From contig NC_073348.2 of assembly GCF_027580225.2 (NCBI RefSeq), forward strand, positions 26,740,501-26,804,500: 64,000 bases of DNA, in the 5' to 3' direction. The stretch is from Misgurnus anguillicaudatus (lineage: Eukaryota; Chordata; Actinopteri; Cypriniformes; Cobitidae). Under the pieces are notes generated by a model, which was not told the DNA's origin, did no database searches, and saw nothing but the letters and a program-made list of their open reading frames with translations. Positions within the stretch are counted from its first letter, which is position 1; every line of letters begins with the position of its first letter. A program made the translations under genes and the position numbers. This document shows positions 1 through 10,400 of the stretch, piece after piece.

Positions 1-1762
1 GGAAGGGAAGGGCTCAAGTAGTCGTGGCCTTGACGTTTACATATGGTTGTCTTCTGCCTTATTCATCGAACGATACAGGACTCTGAACACGGCCCAACGG
101 GTGACCCTGACCTTCATCACCGTGAGTGCGTGGAGTGCGGTGGGTGATTATTTTGTGAGAGTGTACACTTGGATTTTTGGAGTGCTGTGTATTGTCAGTG
201 TTGTCAGCGATCACTTCCCAGGCTGAAGAAAGAGACCTGTTTCCGAAGAGCAGAGTGGTGGCACTGGACAGCTGTCTTTTATTCCTATACGACTGGGACA
301 GATTCAACTCCTCCCACGCCTGTGGTGGCACCTCGACTGTAGCAAGTAAGGCTGGGCTGTGAACATTGTGTTCGACATCTGCAGAGGGAGAGCTTGTATC
401 TATCTATTTGTGGTGGGGAAAAAGTGTACTTACTGTTGTTGTGTATAACTATACACGTGTCGAGTGTTTCCAGATGTCAATCTATGTCCATATCTTCTGC
501 CTGGTTGTCTGAAAGAAAGTTGAGGTGAAGTGGCTGGCCCCGCTCTTGTAGCACGCTGTACCGTATGACCCCCCCACCTCCATCTACCTACCTCTGTGAC
601 CCCATCTAGTGGGTGCGTTTGTCTAAACAACAATCCGCCTCACCCGGTGCCTCCATCTGCCCCTTTCCTGCTTGAAGCTAAGAGGTGGTGTAATCCTCCT
701 TGCATGTTCCTTGAAGTATTGTTATTGTCGAAGAGATTGTGTGTCTTTGCTGCCAGCCTACAGGTCTGAGCCAAGGGCTCTGTGTCATCGTGGGATTGTG
801 TTATCCTATGCCCTGAAGTCGGCGCCTAAGTGGTTGTCATAAGTCTGTTCGAGAGAGGAAGACTAGAAGTCGTTGTGTGCCTATACGTCTGCTCCAACCA
901 CCAGAGTGTCAAGAAGGATAAGCCTTGTACATCCGCCCATTCCCTTGCCAGTAAGTTCAAGTTGCAAAGCTACTTACCAGTGTACCCACCTGTATACCTC
1001 CCTGTATGCCTAAAAGCTAAAAGCCCAGTGTACTTACCTGTATACTCCCCTGTGTATGCCCAAAGCTACCTACCAGTGTACCCACCTGTATACTCCCCTG
1101 TGTACGCCCAAAGCTACTTACCAGTGTACGCACCTGTATACCTCCCTCTACGCCTAGAGCTACTCACCAGTGTACTCACCTGTAGACCTCCTTGTACGCC
1201 CGAAGCTACTTACCAGTGTACTCACCTGCATACCTCCCTATACGCCCAAAGCTACTTACCAGTGTACTCACCTGCATACCTCCCTGTACGCCCAAAGCCA
1301 CTTACCAGTGTACTCACCTATATACCTCCCTGTACGCCCGAAGCTGCAAGCCCAGTGTACTTACCTGCTTACCAGTGTACTTACCTGTATCTATCCTTCT
1401 GAGCTCAGGAAAAGAGGCTAGAAACGTTCACTTGTAGTTCACCTGTGAGACGCAAAGAGAGGAAGCCGGGAAGACTTACCTGTAGTTCACGTGGAGACGA
1501 AGAGAGAGGGAAAGTCAGGAAGACTTACCTGCAGTCCACGTGAAGAGTCAGAAGTGACTCGGATCACTGTTCCCTCAGTTCCAGAAAGCTCACCATTTTT
1601 AGAACCCTTCCCCTTTTCCCTGTTTTTAATTAAATAAAGACTGTTACATTTTATTCCTCTTGTCTGTTTGGTCATTGGGGCATTTTGGGACGTCCTCGGG
1701 GTGGAAACAGAAGGAGGAGCATGACCCGCGACAGGGGCGCTCCGCTCCGCTCCCACCTGTGA
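1..1762 (+). mobile_element. Possible retroelement 3' remnant
   Basis: No protein domain is recognisable here. The stretch holds a minisatellite and then a polyadenylation signal AATAAA at about 1633, followed by a T-rich and GC-rich tail that stops abruptly at about 1762, where an unrelated MITE resumes mid-sequence. That abrupt junction and the polyA signal suggest the end of an inserted retroelement (an LTR R-U5-like region or a retroposed transcript). The left part lies outside the window, so neither the LTR pair nor a target duplication can be checked. Confidence 0.3.
960..1385. repeat. Minisatellite, about 46-bp unit
   Basis: About eight to nine imperfect copies of a unit of roughly 46 bp, built around AGCTACTTACCAGTGTAC followed by CACCTGTATACCTCCCTGTA. 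Several frames stay open across it because the unit lacks stops, giving Tyr-Leu-Pro-Val-Tyr-rich peptides that I regard as repeat artefacts. Confidence 0.8.
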
Positions 1763-2415
1763 CAAAATCCTACAGCGAACGGCCAGTTTGTACTACAGCC
1801 CTCTACTTCCAAGTTGAATGATGAGCTTTGACTAACCTCTGCCCACAGGAACATGTCAGGCGTCAGCTAAGCTCAAATGGCTCTGGCTGCACAATTAATT
1901 ACACACGATTGTCACGCGCATTTCGTCAGTAAAGTCCCTTGATAAGTAATAAATCACCATCAGCTGCTTTCATGTGGAGCGCCATTTGCTGCACAGACCC
2001 GTGGTTTACTGACAAAAGGGGAAATCATTGCCGATTATGAATGCGATATTTATTTCCCCTTTTGTCAGTGAACTATGGCTCTGTGTGGTGGATGGCGCTC
2101 CGTCTGAGAGCGGCTGGTGGCGATTTATTGCTTGTCAGGAGGCCGGCTTTGCTGACGAGATGCGCGTGACAGTCACGTGCCATTAATCGTGCAGCCCTAG
2201 CTCTGGCTAAGCTAAGCTGCTGTCGAAACACACTAAACAAACTACACAAGCAGAACTCGTTACATAATTCTGAAGGAGGGACTTCATAGAACAAGGAAGA
2301 CATCAGCCCGTTTTGAGGACAGTGAAAACAGCGCTATACAGTAAATTGTGTGAAAAATATTGTTTTTTACACTCAAAACATGAACACAATCAAAAACACA
2401 GAAAAAACATTACCT
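1763..2415. mobile_element. TTAA-flanked MITE, family A, copy 1 (5'-truncated)
   Basis: This shares long stretches with copies at 55.74-56.15 kb and 58.85-59.35 kb, including GACTACAGCCCTCTACTT, CTCCGCCCACAG and GAAGGAGGGACTTCATAG. The right end reads CCT followed by TTAA (2416-2419), as in the 58.85-kb copy. The left end is missing, apparently cut by the element to its left, and a second MITE interrupts it at 1889-2200. The TTAA target suggests a piggyBac-like mover; no transposase is present. Confidence 0.7.
1889..2200. mobile_element. hAT-like MITE nested in MITE family A
   Basis: An imperfect inverted repeat. The left end GCACAATTAAT with TGTCACGCGCA mirrors TGCGCGTGACAG and ATTAATCGTGCAGCCCTAG at the right. 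The 8-mer CTCTGGCT lies directly outside both ends (1881-1888 and 2201-2208), and removing the insert restores the sequence seen in the sister MITE at 59.1 kb. The left tip lacks the expected CTAGGGCT, perhaps through a small deletion between matching GGCT motifs. Confidence 0.65.
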
Positions 2416-3056
2416 TTAACTTTACAATTCGCATCTAAAATCACACGAAAACATGACTGCACTGCTTTCCACCTCTTCAAAGCTTTTGAGCGCTCCAGAG
2501 CACCTGGCGTCCAGTAAAGCTGGAGGTTGTGATGAGCACCCACCGGTGGAAAAAGAAATTGCCGCCTATGAACACACACGTTTGTTAAGAAACATCATAT
2601 ATGATCTTTGTTTACATTTTTTATTTTCAATATATATATAAAAAAGATATATACCTCCCCCCTCACACAAACACATTATATAAACCACCGCACCACAGTG
2701 GTGAATTGGTGCATTACCATGGCGGTGGTAAAATACTGTCACAGCCATAATAAAGATAAGACAGAAATAAATGCTGTTATGTACACAACCACAAAGATCC
2801 ATTTTGTCTGTCAATATGAAGCCTCTTTAAAACTTGCATCAACATCCACTCTGAACTATGAATTAACTTCTGTGTCTGTCTATTGAAAACGAAGGGTCTG
2901 AAACATGTACTATAGAGGGAATAGTGACATACAGAAGAAATTAAGTGCTGTGCTGAACAGTGACCATTGCATACTGAATTATTTTCTTATATTTTCCTAA
3001 TGACAATGATAAACCAGTACTGAGAAACAAGTAGCAGGTGTTTTTAAAAAGCTCAC

Positions 3057-3541
3057 CTGTGAAGTTTCATATGTTTGTGTGTCATCACGTTTCTGACCTG
3101 ACAACCCTTGCTGTCTGTTTCTTGTTCAATCCTGACAACATATAAAAAAGTAAAATTAGTGCAATAGTAAAAGATAATTCTATAAATGATGACCTTTATC
3201 AGAATGTAATGCATACACTTGCATAATGCATTTAAGTATATACTGTAAAATATCAGGGTTAACATGTCACAACATTACCTGATCCAGACAGATGTAATGG
3301 CTGTTGATGCATTAAAATCTCAGCATTGACAAGATCACCATCACTATGTTTAATTTGAAGGGCTCTGATAACAAAGACATTACAAAAGATTTATAAAAAT
3401 ACACTGAAAACAAGAGCACATTTATATATAACTAATATTTTCAAGTTCCATTAAACGTGCTAATTATTCATCAAGAGAAGTAAGCAAAATAACACCATTA
3501 CACTTCATTTCAATTCAAATAGCACATGCCAAAAACTTACA
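3057..3541 (-). other. Candidate minus-strand spliced transcript (weak)
   Basis: Three segments have good splice borders on the minus strand. One ends at 3541 before GTAAGT. One runs 3364-3279 with TTGTTATCAG before it and GTAATG after it. One runs 3131-3057 with a GTTGTCAG acceptor and a GTGAGC donor. The middle segment is open in one frame (starting ALQIKHSDGD) and the last in another (IEQETDSKGC), but the phases do not join into a single protein. It may be a non-coding RNA, a pseudogene, or my misassignment. Confidence 0.2.
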
Positions 3542-4263
3542 CTGCTTGACTTTTTCTTACAAAGGAGTTCAGAGTCTATTCTCTGCTTTAAATCACGGAT
3601 ACAGCGCGAGCGACCGCTGGTACAAGCATAAGCGTGTGACGTAACGTGTGATTGCCTGATAAATGCAGTTATTGCAAATCCGCGAGCCATAAAACACCAA
3701 CATATCATCTAACTTTAAGTATAAACACTTAATCAGTAACACGAAATTAAGCAAGCAGCATTAATTAACTGACCGCACTCATTCAGCTGCTGTGCTGCTC
3801 CTCTTTACAAATGACTCTGACAGAGGTGTCTGTGGCGCCTGTAAAACCTCTCGGATAAACTGACTGAACTACGATATCAACGCTTTTCTACCGAACAGTT
3901 GTACAAAAAGCCCTTACATTTATAACTTGGTGCTTTTCTGAAGCAATAAACAACCAAGTGGTTAAGTTGATAACACCAGATATCATATTAATTGATTAAT
4001 ATTTATATTACAATCATATAAATGTAACCTTAGTCCAATTTCGGCGGGAACATCCCGTGGAATAGCTAATCAACCATTATAACGGATACGTTCACAACTA
4101 ACAGAAAAAAAACAATGAATTTGCATCGTGCTTTTTGTCATACAACCTTTTATATGTGAATAAAATAATGTTACGCGTTTTAAACATTGACTTAATGACT
4201 TGATATCTTAATGCACTTTCTCGCAGATCAGGCAGACAGCCGTTAAACTCTCCAGTCTCGTGT

Positions 4264-4277
4264 AATCTCGCGAGATT
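4264..4277. promoter_or_regulatory. Palindromic TCTCGCGAGA motif
   Basis: AATCTCGCGAGATT is a perfect 14-bp palindrome containing the TCTCGCGAGA element known from many vertebrate, often bidirectional, promoters. It lies upstream of the weak minus-strand candidate exons at 3.1-3.7 kb. A promoter role is inference. Confidence 0.35.
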
Positions 4278-4549
4278 ACTTCGCTACCTTTTTAGTCAGG
4301 ATCAAACATTCCAAACTGACTTGTATGAATGAAACATATAAACGTCTTGATGTTATTTTATTATTAATGGTATTTTTCAAATTTATATTTAAAATGTTAT
4401 ATTTTAGACACTGTGATGAAAATATAATAATAATAAAAAACAATAATAGTTTATTTGCACGTGTTTATTACATTTTTAACTCTCCCCATTACAACTTTCA
4501 AGATGTTAAACATGAGTCGCATTGATTTACAATGAATAATAAATATACT

Positions 4550-4821
4550 TTTTCAGACATTGTTTTGACATAAATTTAACGTCAATTTGACATCTTATTT
4601 CCTGACATCAAATCAACATCAATTTAATGTCAATGATATTGACCTGAGATATAGAGACCACAAAAAACATGTCAGTTTGATACCTTTGTTGGGCCTCTTT
4701 ACAACCACAAGGAAATAATTACAAAATATAATGAAAATATGCATATTCATGCACGTCATACATGGTGGTCAAAATCTTGACTATTTGTTGATGTCAAATT
4801 GACGTCAAGGTGCCCGCTGGG
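4550..4821. mobile_element. Degenerate MITE ending GCCCGCTGGG
   Basis: TTGACGTCAA and TTTGACATC words recur in both orientations, and the right end reads TGACGTCAAGGTGCCCGCTGGG, the CCCAGCGGGC-type terminus common in fish DNA elements. The left terminus is not clear. Confidence 0.5.
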
Positions 4822-6993
4822 AACCTGGCCTGAGATAAAACCTGAAAGCGTGTGTCTCACTTTTGTTTTAAGTGTTATTTGCAGTTTTAATATTTTTATA
4901 AGATTTTCTGAGATAAGCTCGATTTCTATTTGACGTTTGCTTTTGCACACGCCACCATTTTAGGAATGGGTTGAAGTACACAGATAGTATCGCGAGAAGA
5001 TGACATACACGCGCACTCAACTGCATCTCTCTTAAACAAAAATTCACAAATTACATCAACACCAATAATTGTCACTAGACTTAAAACAATAATTAATTTA
5101 GATTAAACTGGATTTGTAAATTTGTGAAAGACCACAGCGTATTATATGTCAATGTGCGTCAATATTGTGTCAATTATTTATTTAACCATTTCTTATTAAT
5201 CATGCAACTTAAACTTGAAACAGATGCGAATAATGACATTAGACACTGAAAAGCTATTGATAAACTTTTAAGTAAATGTACAAAGCACATCGTTTAAATT
5301 AAACATTTATTTAATTATTTAATTTAATATATAATATATTTAATAAATAATAAATATTAAAGTAATGTATCTAATGAAATTTATTAAATCATTAACCGTC
5401 ACATCACCTTCAGCCTTCAAATACTTTTTGCTCCCGGATTTCTAATTGGTTTACAAACTATGGCGTCACTAAATTCTGCAGGCAGCTATGTGAGACTGCT
5501 ATGATGTCTGTTCAGGAGACAATATCGCACAAAACTTACACAATTTCTTAAGGTTCATGTTTAGTACGAGGAATAGTGATCTGAATTAAAGTTTACCAAA
5601 ACAATATTAAGGATAATCTCTTTTTGTTTATATTTTTGCCCATTTTACTTTTTATTTAAACAGTGATAGAGGAGAGGACATGGAGGAGAGAGGGGTCGCC
5701 GAAAGTGCGAAAGCACCACATGTCGGAGCGCTGCCCAATAATAACTTCATCGGCTCCGACGGACATAAAAAAAATTATTTCTTTTTGTGAAATAGAAAAT
5801 ACAGAAAACATGAAGCCTACACGTTACACTAAATTAACTGTTTAATAACAATCCCTCTTAATTTATTTATATATTTACTTCTTATCACTTTTATTATTTT
5901 ATTAGTAGGCTATATTATTTTCTTTTGTGGTTTTAATGTAATTATTTTTTATATTGTTTACTTGTATTAATTGCGGGTTGTAGAGCTTGAAATATGTATA
6001 AGTGTATTTTAATTCTTTTTTTAAATGTAAGTACAAATGTACGTTACTCGTTGATTCTGTTCATGCTTTTTTATGTTTTTTAATCTTTTGTGTGCGCTTG
6101 TATTATCACAAGATATATTTTTTAAAATGTTAATTTGTGTAAAGTTTTAAATCGAAAGTCATAATAAACAAGCATTAAATGAGGTGTAATGTACATATTA
6201 TTACACGTATGTCATTTACAAAATTTTTACAGTTATTTAAATGCATAGCTGGTGACAATTTTACCTAAATCTTAATTATTCTTTTTAAAAGCTCAGACTA
6301 AAATGTACAATGATATTCGTTTAAATCTTTCAATATTTCTCTGTGTGTTTGCTACCTTAATTAATTTCGAAACACTTTAATCTTTAAAGTTTGTAAACTG
6401 ATTTGTCTATAATAAAAACAAATGTAATGTCTAAAACAGTTTGAATCGGTTTGAATGAATGAAATGCGAGAATCTATTCATAGACGGACATTTGCCGGCG
6501 TAAAATATGTTACATTTAAACTCATAAGAATCCAATTTTTATTTAATGTTAAAACCAAGCACACTAATAGGCCTACAATATTAAACATTCCTTTTTGCGA
6601 ACAAAATATATGGCGATTTATTTATTGAAGTCAACACAAATAGCAAATAATACTGAAAGGGCGTGTAAATATTAAATTATTAATACGATAATATTTAAAA
6701 AGATGTTATCATTTACTTTTCAAATGTTATAACAAAATATCTAACGGGCGCTTTATGCAAAATATTATTTCTTTTAATGTCCGTGTTTACTATTGGACTG
6801 AAGAAAATTTTATTGTTGAAGACTTTTTATCTGATATAGAAAAGATAGACAATTCCCGATATTCATAAAGCAATTATAAAAAATGATATTAGGGAAAAAT
6901 ATATATGTGTGTGTGTGTGTTTATGGTTTCCATGGTTTAACTACAGTTAACAATGGTTAATGTTCGTACGGTGACGCTTTAATGCTGTGATTA

Positions 6994-7020
6994 TTACGTC
7001 AAGTTTCAGAGGCTATAAAA
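6994..7020 (+). promoter_or_regulatory. CRE-like site plus TATA box of the 7.1-17.2 kb gene
   Basis: TTACGTCA (6994-7001, a CREB/CREM half-site variant) lies 12 bp before TATAAAA (7014-7020). A start near 7045 would leave about 110 nt of leader before the first ATG at 7156; no ATG intervenes. A compact CRE plus TATA promoter is typical of some tissue-restricted genes, including germ-cell genes, but tissue cannot be told from sequence. Confidence 0.6.
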
Positions 7021-7155
7021 GTCAGCGCGCGCTTCATTATTTCGTGGGTTTTCAGTTCGGCGTGTTTTGGTTCTTGTTCACAAGTCCAAGGCGATTTTCT
7101 GTGTTTTTCCTGGTTGTTTGTTTGTCTTTGCGTTGTTGTTTTTTTGGTGTTCGTC

Positions 7156-7429
7156 ATGTTTCCCGTCTTTGTTATTGACAGAGGATCACGACGATTCCCT
7201 TCAGCGGAAGAGCTGTCTTCTGCTTTGAATAACGGGTCGACTCTCCTGTTTGTTAAGGAGAATCGGCCCGTTGTTACAATCAGCAGACCTCTATCTGCTC
7301 CTGAATTCACTGAGCCCTCCGTCCCTGTGTCACAGGAGGAGGCGCTCAGTGAACCGGGCAGTCCGCATGAGGGTAACACAGTGGATGCTGAGGTTTCGGT
7401 GAGGCCGTTGTCTACAGCAGAGGAAGCCT
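7156..7429 (+). CDS. Exon 1 of the repeat-built gene
   Basis: Encodes the unique N-terminus, starting MFPVFVIDRGSRRFPSAEE. ATG 7156 is the first ATG after the predicted start site; an upstream in-frame TTG at 7114 is not needed. The 3' end (LSTAEEA, donor T|GTAAGT) and the first 90 bp of the next intron closely match the 3' ends of exons 5 and 9 and their introns, showing that the duplicated block boundary falls inside this exon. Confidence 0.8.
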
Positions 7430-10400
7430 GTAAGTTCATACATATTCACCTCTGTAATAGTCCAACAATATCTGTGACTGATGTACAAACAAAAAACACT
7501 AAGTGAAATGTGTGAGAGAGAGACACTGTTAGCCAAAGGACTTTTTAATGATTAATACTACTATTCCCTTATGAATACTGATCTTTATTTTCAGTAAATT
7601 AACTTTTTTTAATAATTATTTGAAGTTTTAAAGTGTTTTGCTGTCCTTCACCACCATATGACACTGAATCTCAGATTGACAAACCTGGATGATATGCTGG
7701 ATTAATAGATGATCCTTGAATCCTTAATTCTTATCTGTTCTTTTCACATACAGGTCCAGAGGAGAAGGCCATGGTCAAGGTTGAAGACACTGAGGAGGAG
7801 GCGTCAGAGTCTTCTCCTGATCATGGGCTTTCTCCAGTGTCTGGTTCAGGCTCTGTCACCAGCTCTCTTACTGAAGGGTAACATAAGACTTACACAGCAT
7901 ACAAACTCTTTGTAATAGATGTCATGTGTCTAACCTGACTTATTGTTTTGATATATTTGTCGGATCAGGAGTTCCTCTGTTGTGGACGACGAGCCTCCAC
8001 TCAGCATCCAACCAGTGCTGTCGCTGCCTTGGGTCGGTGAGGTGGTCCCCATAGAGGACATGAAGCCACCAGCTCCCACGAAAGGTGTGAACGCGCTTGA
8101 TTTAGTATATTTGTGAACATCATTTTGTTGTCATCAAGTTGTTTAATTTAACCTCTTTGCTTTGTTCCCATAAGGTTTTCCAGTTTGGAAAGACCTAGGG
8201 GACACGGTGGACCTTCATGTCGCTCATGAGGAGACCACACCACCATCCTCCACTCAGGCAGCCGACACACATCAGGTGAGATTCTGTCTGCTTGTCTCAT
8301 CTTCAGAGAGTTTTTATAGAGAGGAATTATGTAATCACAAAAGTAAAACATCACATTTCAATACCAGCCCGAGTTATTAACAGTAACTAACACATAACCT
8401 AACTGATGATGATGTGATTTCTAGGGCGATGCTCTCAGCTCTGTGATGTCTGAATTGACACCAGCTGATCGAGCCGCCGCTCCCCCATCTCCTGCGTTAT
8501 CAACAGCAGAGGAAGCCTGTAAGTTCAGACATTTTCACCTGTAATCTGTCCAACAATATCTGTGACTGATGTTCAAACAAAAAACACTGAGTGAAATGTG
8601 TGAGAGATAGAGAGACACCGTTACCCAAAGGACTTTTTAATGATTAATACTATTCCCATGTGTAACCTGATCATTATTTTTTGCAGTTAATTTTTTTAAA
8701 ATAATAATTATTTGAAGTTTTGAAGTGTTTTGCTGTCCTTCACCATATGACACTGAATCTCAGATTGACAATCCTGGATGATATGTTGGATTAAAGGATG
8801 ATCCTTAATTCTTATCTGTTCTTTTCTCTTACAGGTCCAGAGGAGAAGGCCATGGTCGAGGTTGAAGACACTGAGGAGGAGGCGTCAGAGTCTTCTCCTG
8901 ATCATGTGCTTTCTCCAGTGTCTGGTTCAGGCTCTGTCACCAGCTCTCTTACTGAAGGGTAACATAAGACTTACACAGCATAAAGACTCTTTCTGTACTC
9001 ACGTGTCCATTTGCAAGATTTAATTTTTTAGCTCTAATTTACTGATTTATTGTTTTGATATATCTGTCAGGAGTTCCTCTGTTGTTGCCGACTGGAGTGA
9101 GGTTGAGCCCCTTAGCATGGCACCAGTGCTGTCTCTGCCTTGGGTCGGTGAGGTGGTCCCCATAGAGGACATGAAGCCACCAGCTCCCACGAAAGGTGTG
9201 AACGCACTTGATTTAGTATATTTGTGAAAATTATTTTCTTGTCATCAAGTTGTTTAATTTAACCTCTTTGCTTTGTTCCCATAAGGTTTTCCAGTTTGGA
9301 AAGACCTAGGGGACACGGTGGACCTTCATGTCGCTCATGAGGAGACTACACCACCATCCTCCACTCAGGCAGCCGACACACATCAGGTGAGATTCTGTCT
9401 GCTTATCTCATCTTCAGAGAGATTTTATAGAGACTCTAGAGGAATTATGTAATCGCTAAATTAAAACATCACATTTCAATACCAGCCCGAGTTATTAACA
9501 GTAACTAACACATAACCTAACTGATGATGATGTGATTTCTAGGGCGATGCTCTCAGCTCTGTGATGTCTGAATTGACACCAGCTGATCGAGCTGCCGCTC
9601 CCCCATCTCCTGCGTTATCAACAGCAGAGGAAGCCTGTAAGTTCAGACATTTTCACCTGTAATCTGTCCAACAATATCTGTGACTGATGTTCAAACAAAA
9701 AACACTGAGTGAAATGTGTGAGAGATAGAGACACTATTAGCCAAAGGACTTTTTAATGATTAATACTATTACCATGTGTAACCTGATCATTATTTTTTGC
9801 AGTTAATTTATATTTCTTGAAAATAATAATTATTTGAAGTTTCGAAGTGTTTTGCTGTCCTTCACCACCATATGACACTGAATCTCAGATTGTCAATCCT
9901 GGATGATATGCTGGATTAAAAGATGATCCTTGAATCCTTAATTCTTATCTGTTCTTTTCACATACAGGTCCAGAGGAGAAGGCCATGGTCAAGGTTGAAG
10001 ACACTGAAGAGGAGGCGTCTTCATCTGATCATGCGCTTTCTCCAGTGTCTGGTTCAGGCTCTGTCACCAGCTCTCTTACTGAAGGGTAACATAAGACTTA
10101 CACAGCATACAAACTCTTTGTAATAGATGTCATGTGTCTAACCTGACTTATTGTTTTGATATATTTGTCGGATCAGGAGTTCCTCTGTTGTTGATGACTG
10201 GAGTGGGGTTGAGCCCCTCAGCATGGAACCAGTGCTGTCTCTGCCGTGGATCGGTGAGGTGGTCTCCAGAGAGGAAATGAAGCCACCGGCCCCCGTGAAA
10301 GGTGTGGACGCACTTGATTTAGTATATTTGGGAAAATAATTTTGTTGTCATCAAGTTTTTTAATTTAACCTCTTTGCTTTACTCTCAGAAGGTTTTCCAG

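Larger units (their letters stand above)
2420..6990. other. AT-rich intergenic stretch, no firm gene
   Basis: No coding sequence could be supported. It contains a possible minus-strand spliced transcript (3.06-3.7 kb), one TCTCGCGAGA promoter-type palindrome (4.27 kb), a degenerate MITE (4.55-4.82 kb) and a short TG run near 6.90 kb. Open frames up to about 90 codons exist but show no composition or homology signal. Confidence 0.6.

Noticed and set aside
830..1437. Overlapping plus-strand frames up to 190 codons (Tyr-Leu-Pro-Val repeats)
   Set aside because: Several frames are open at once through a 46-bp minisatellite; the longest lacks an ATG start, and they look like repeat artefacts.
5663..5845. 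60-codon plus-strand frame near an acceptor-like site
   Set aside because: No downstream donor or partner exon, and ordinary composition for AT-rich non-coding DNA.
6999..7439. Minus-strand frame of 146 codons
   Set aside because: Antisense to exon 1 and promoter of the plus-strand gene, which has full splice and phase support.
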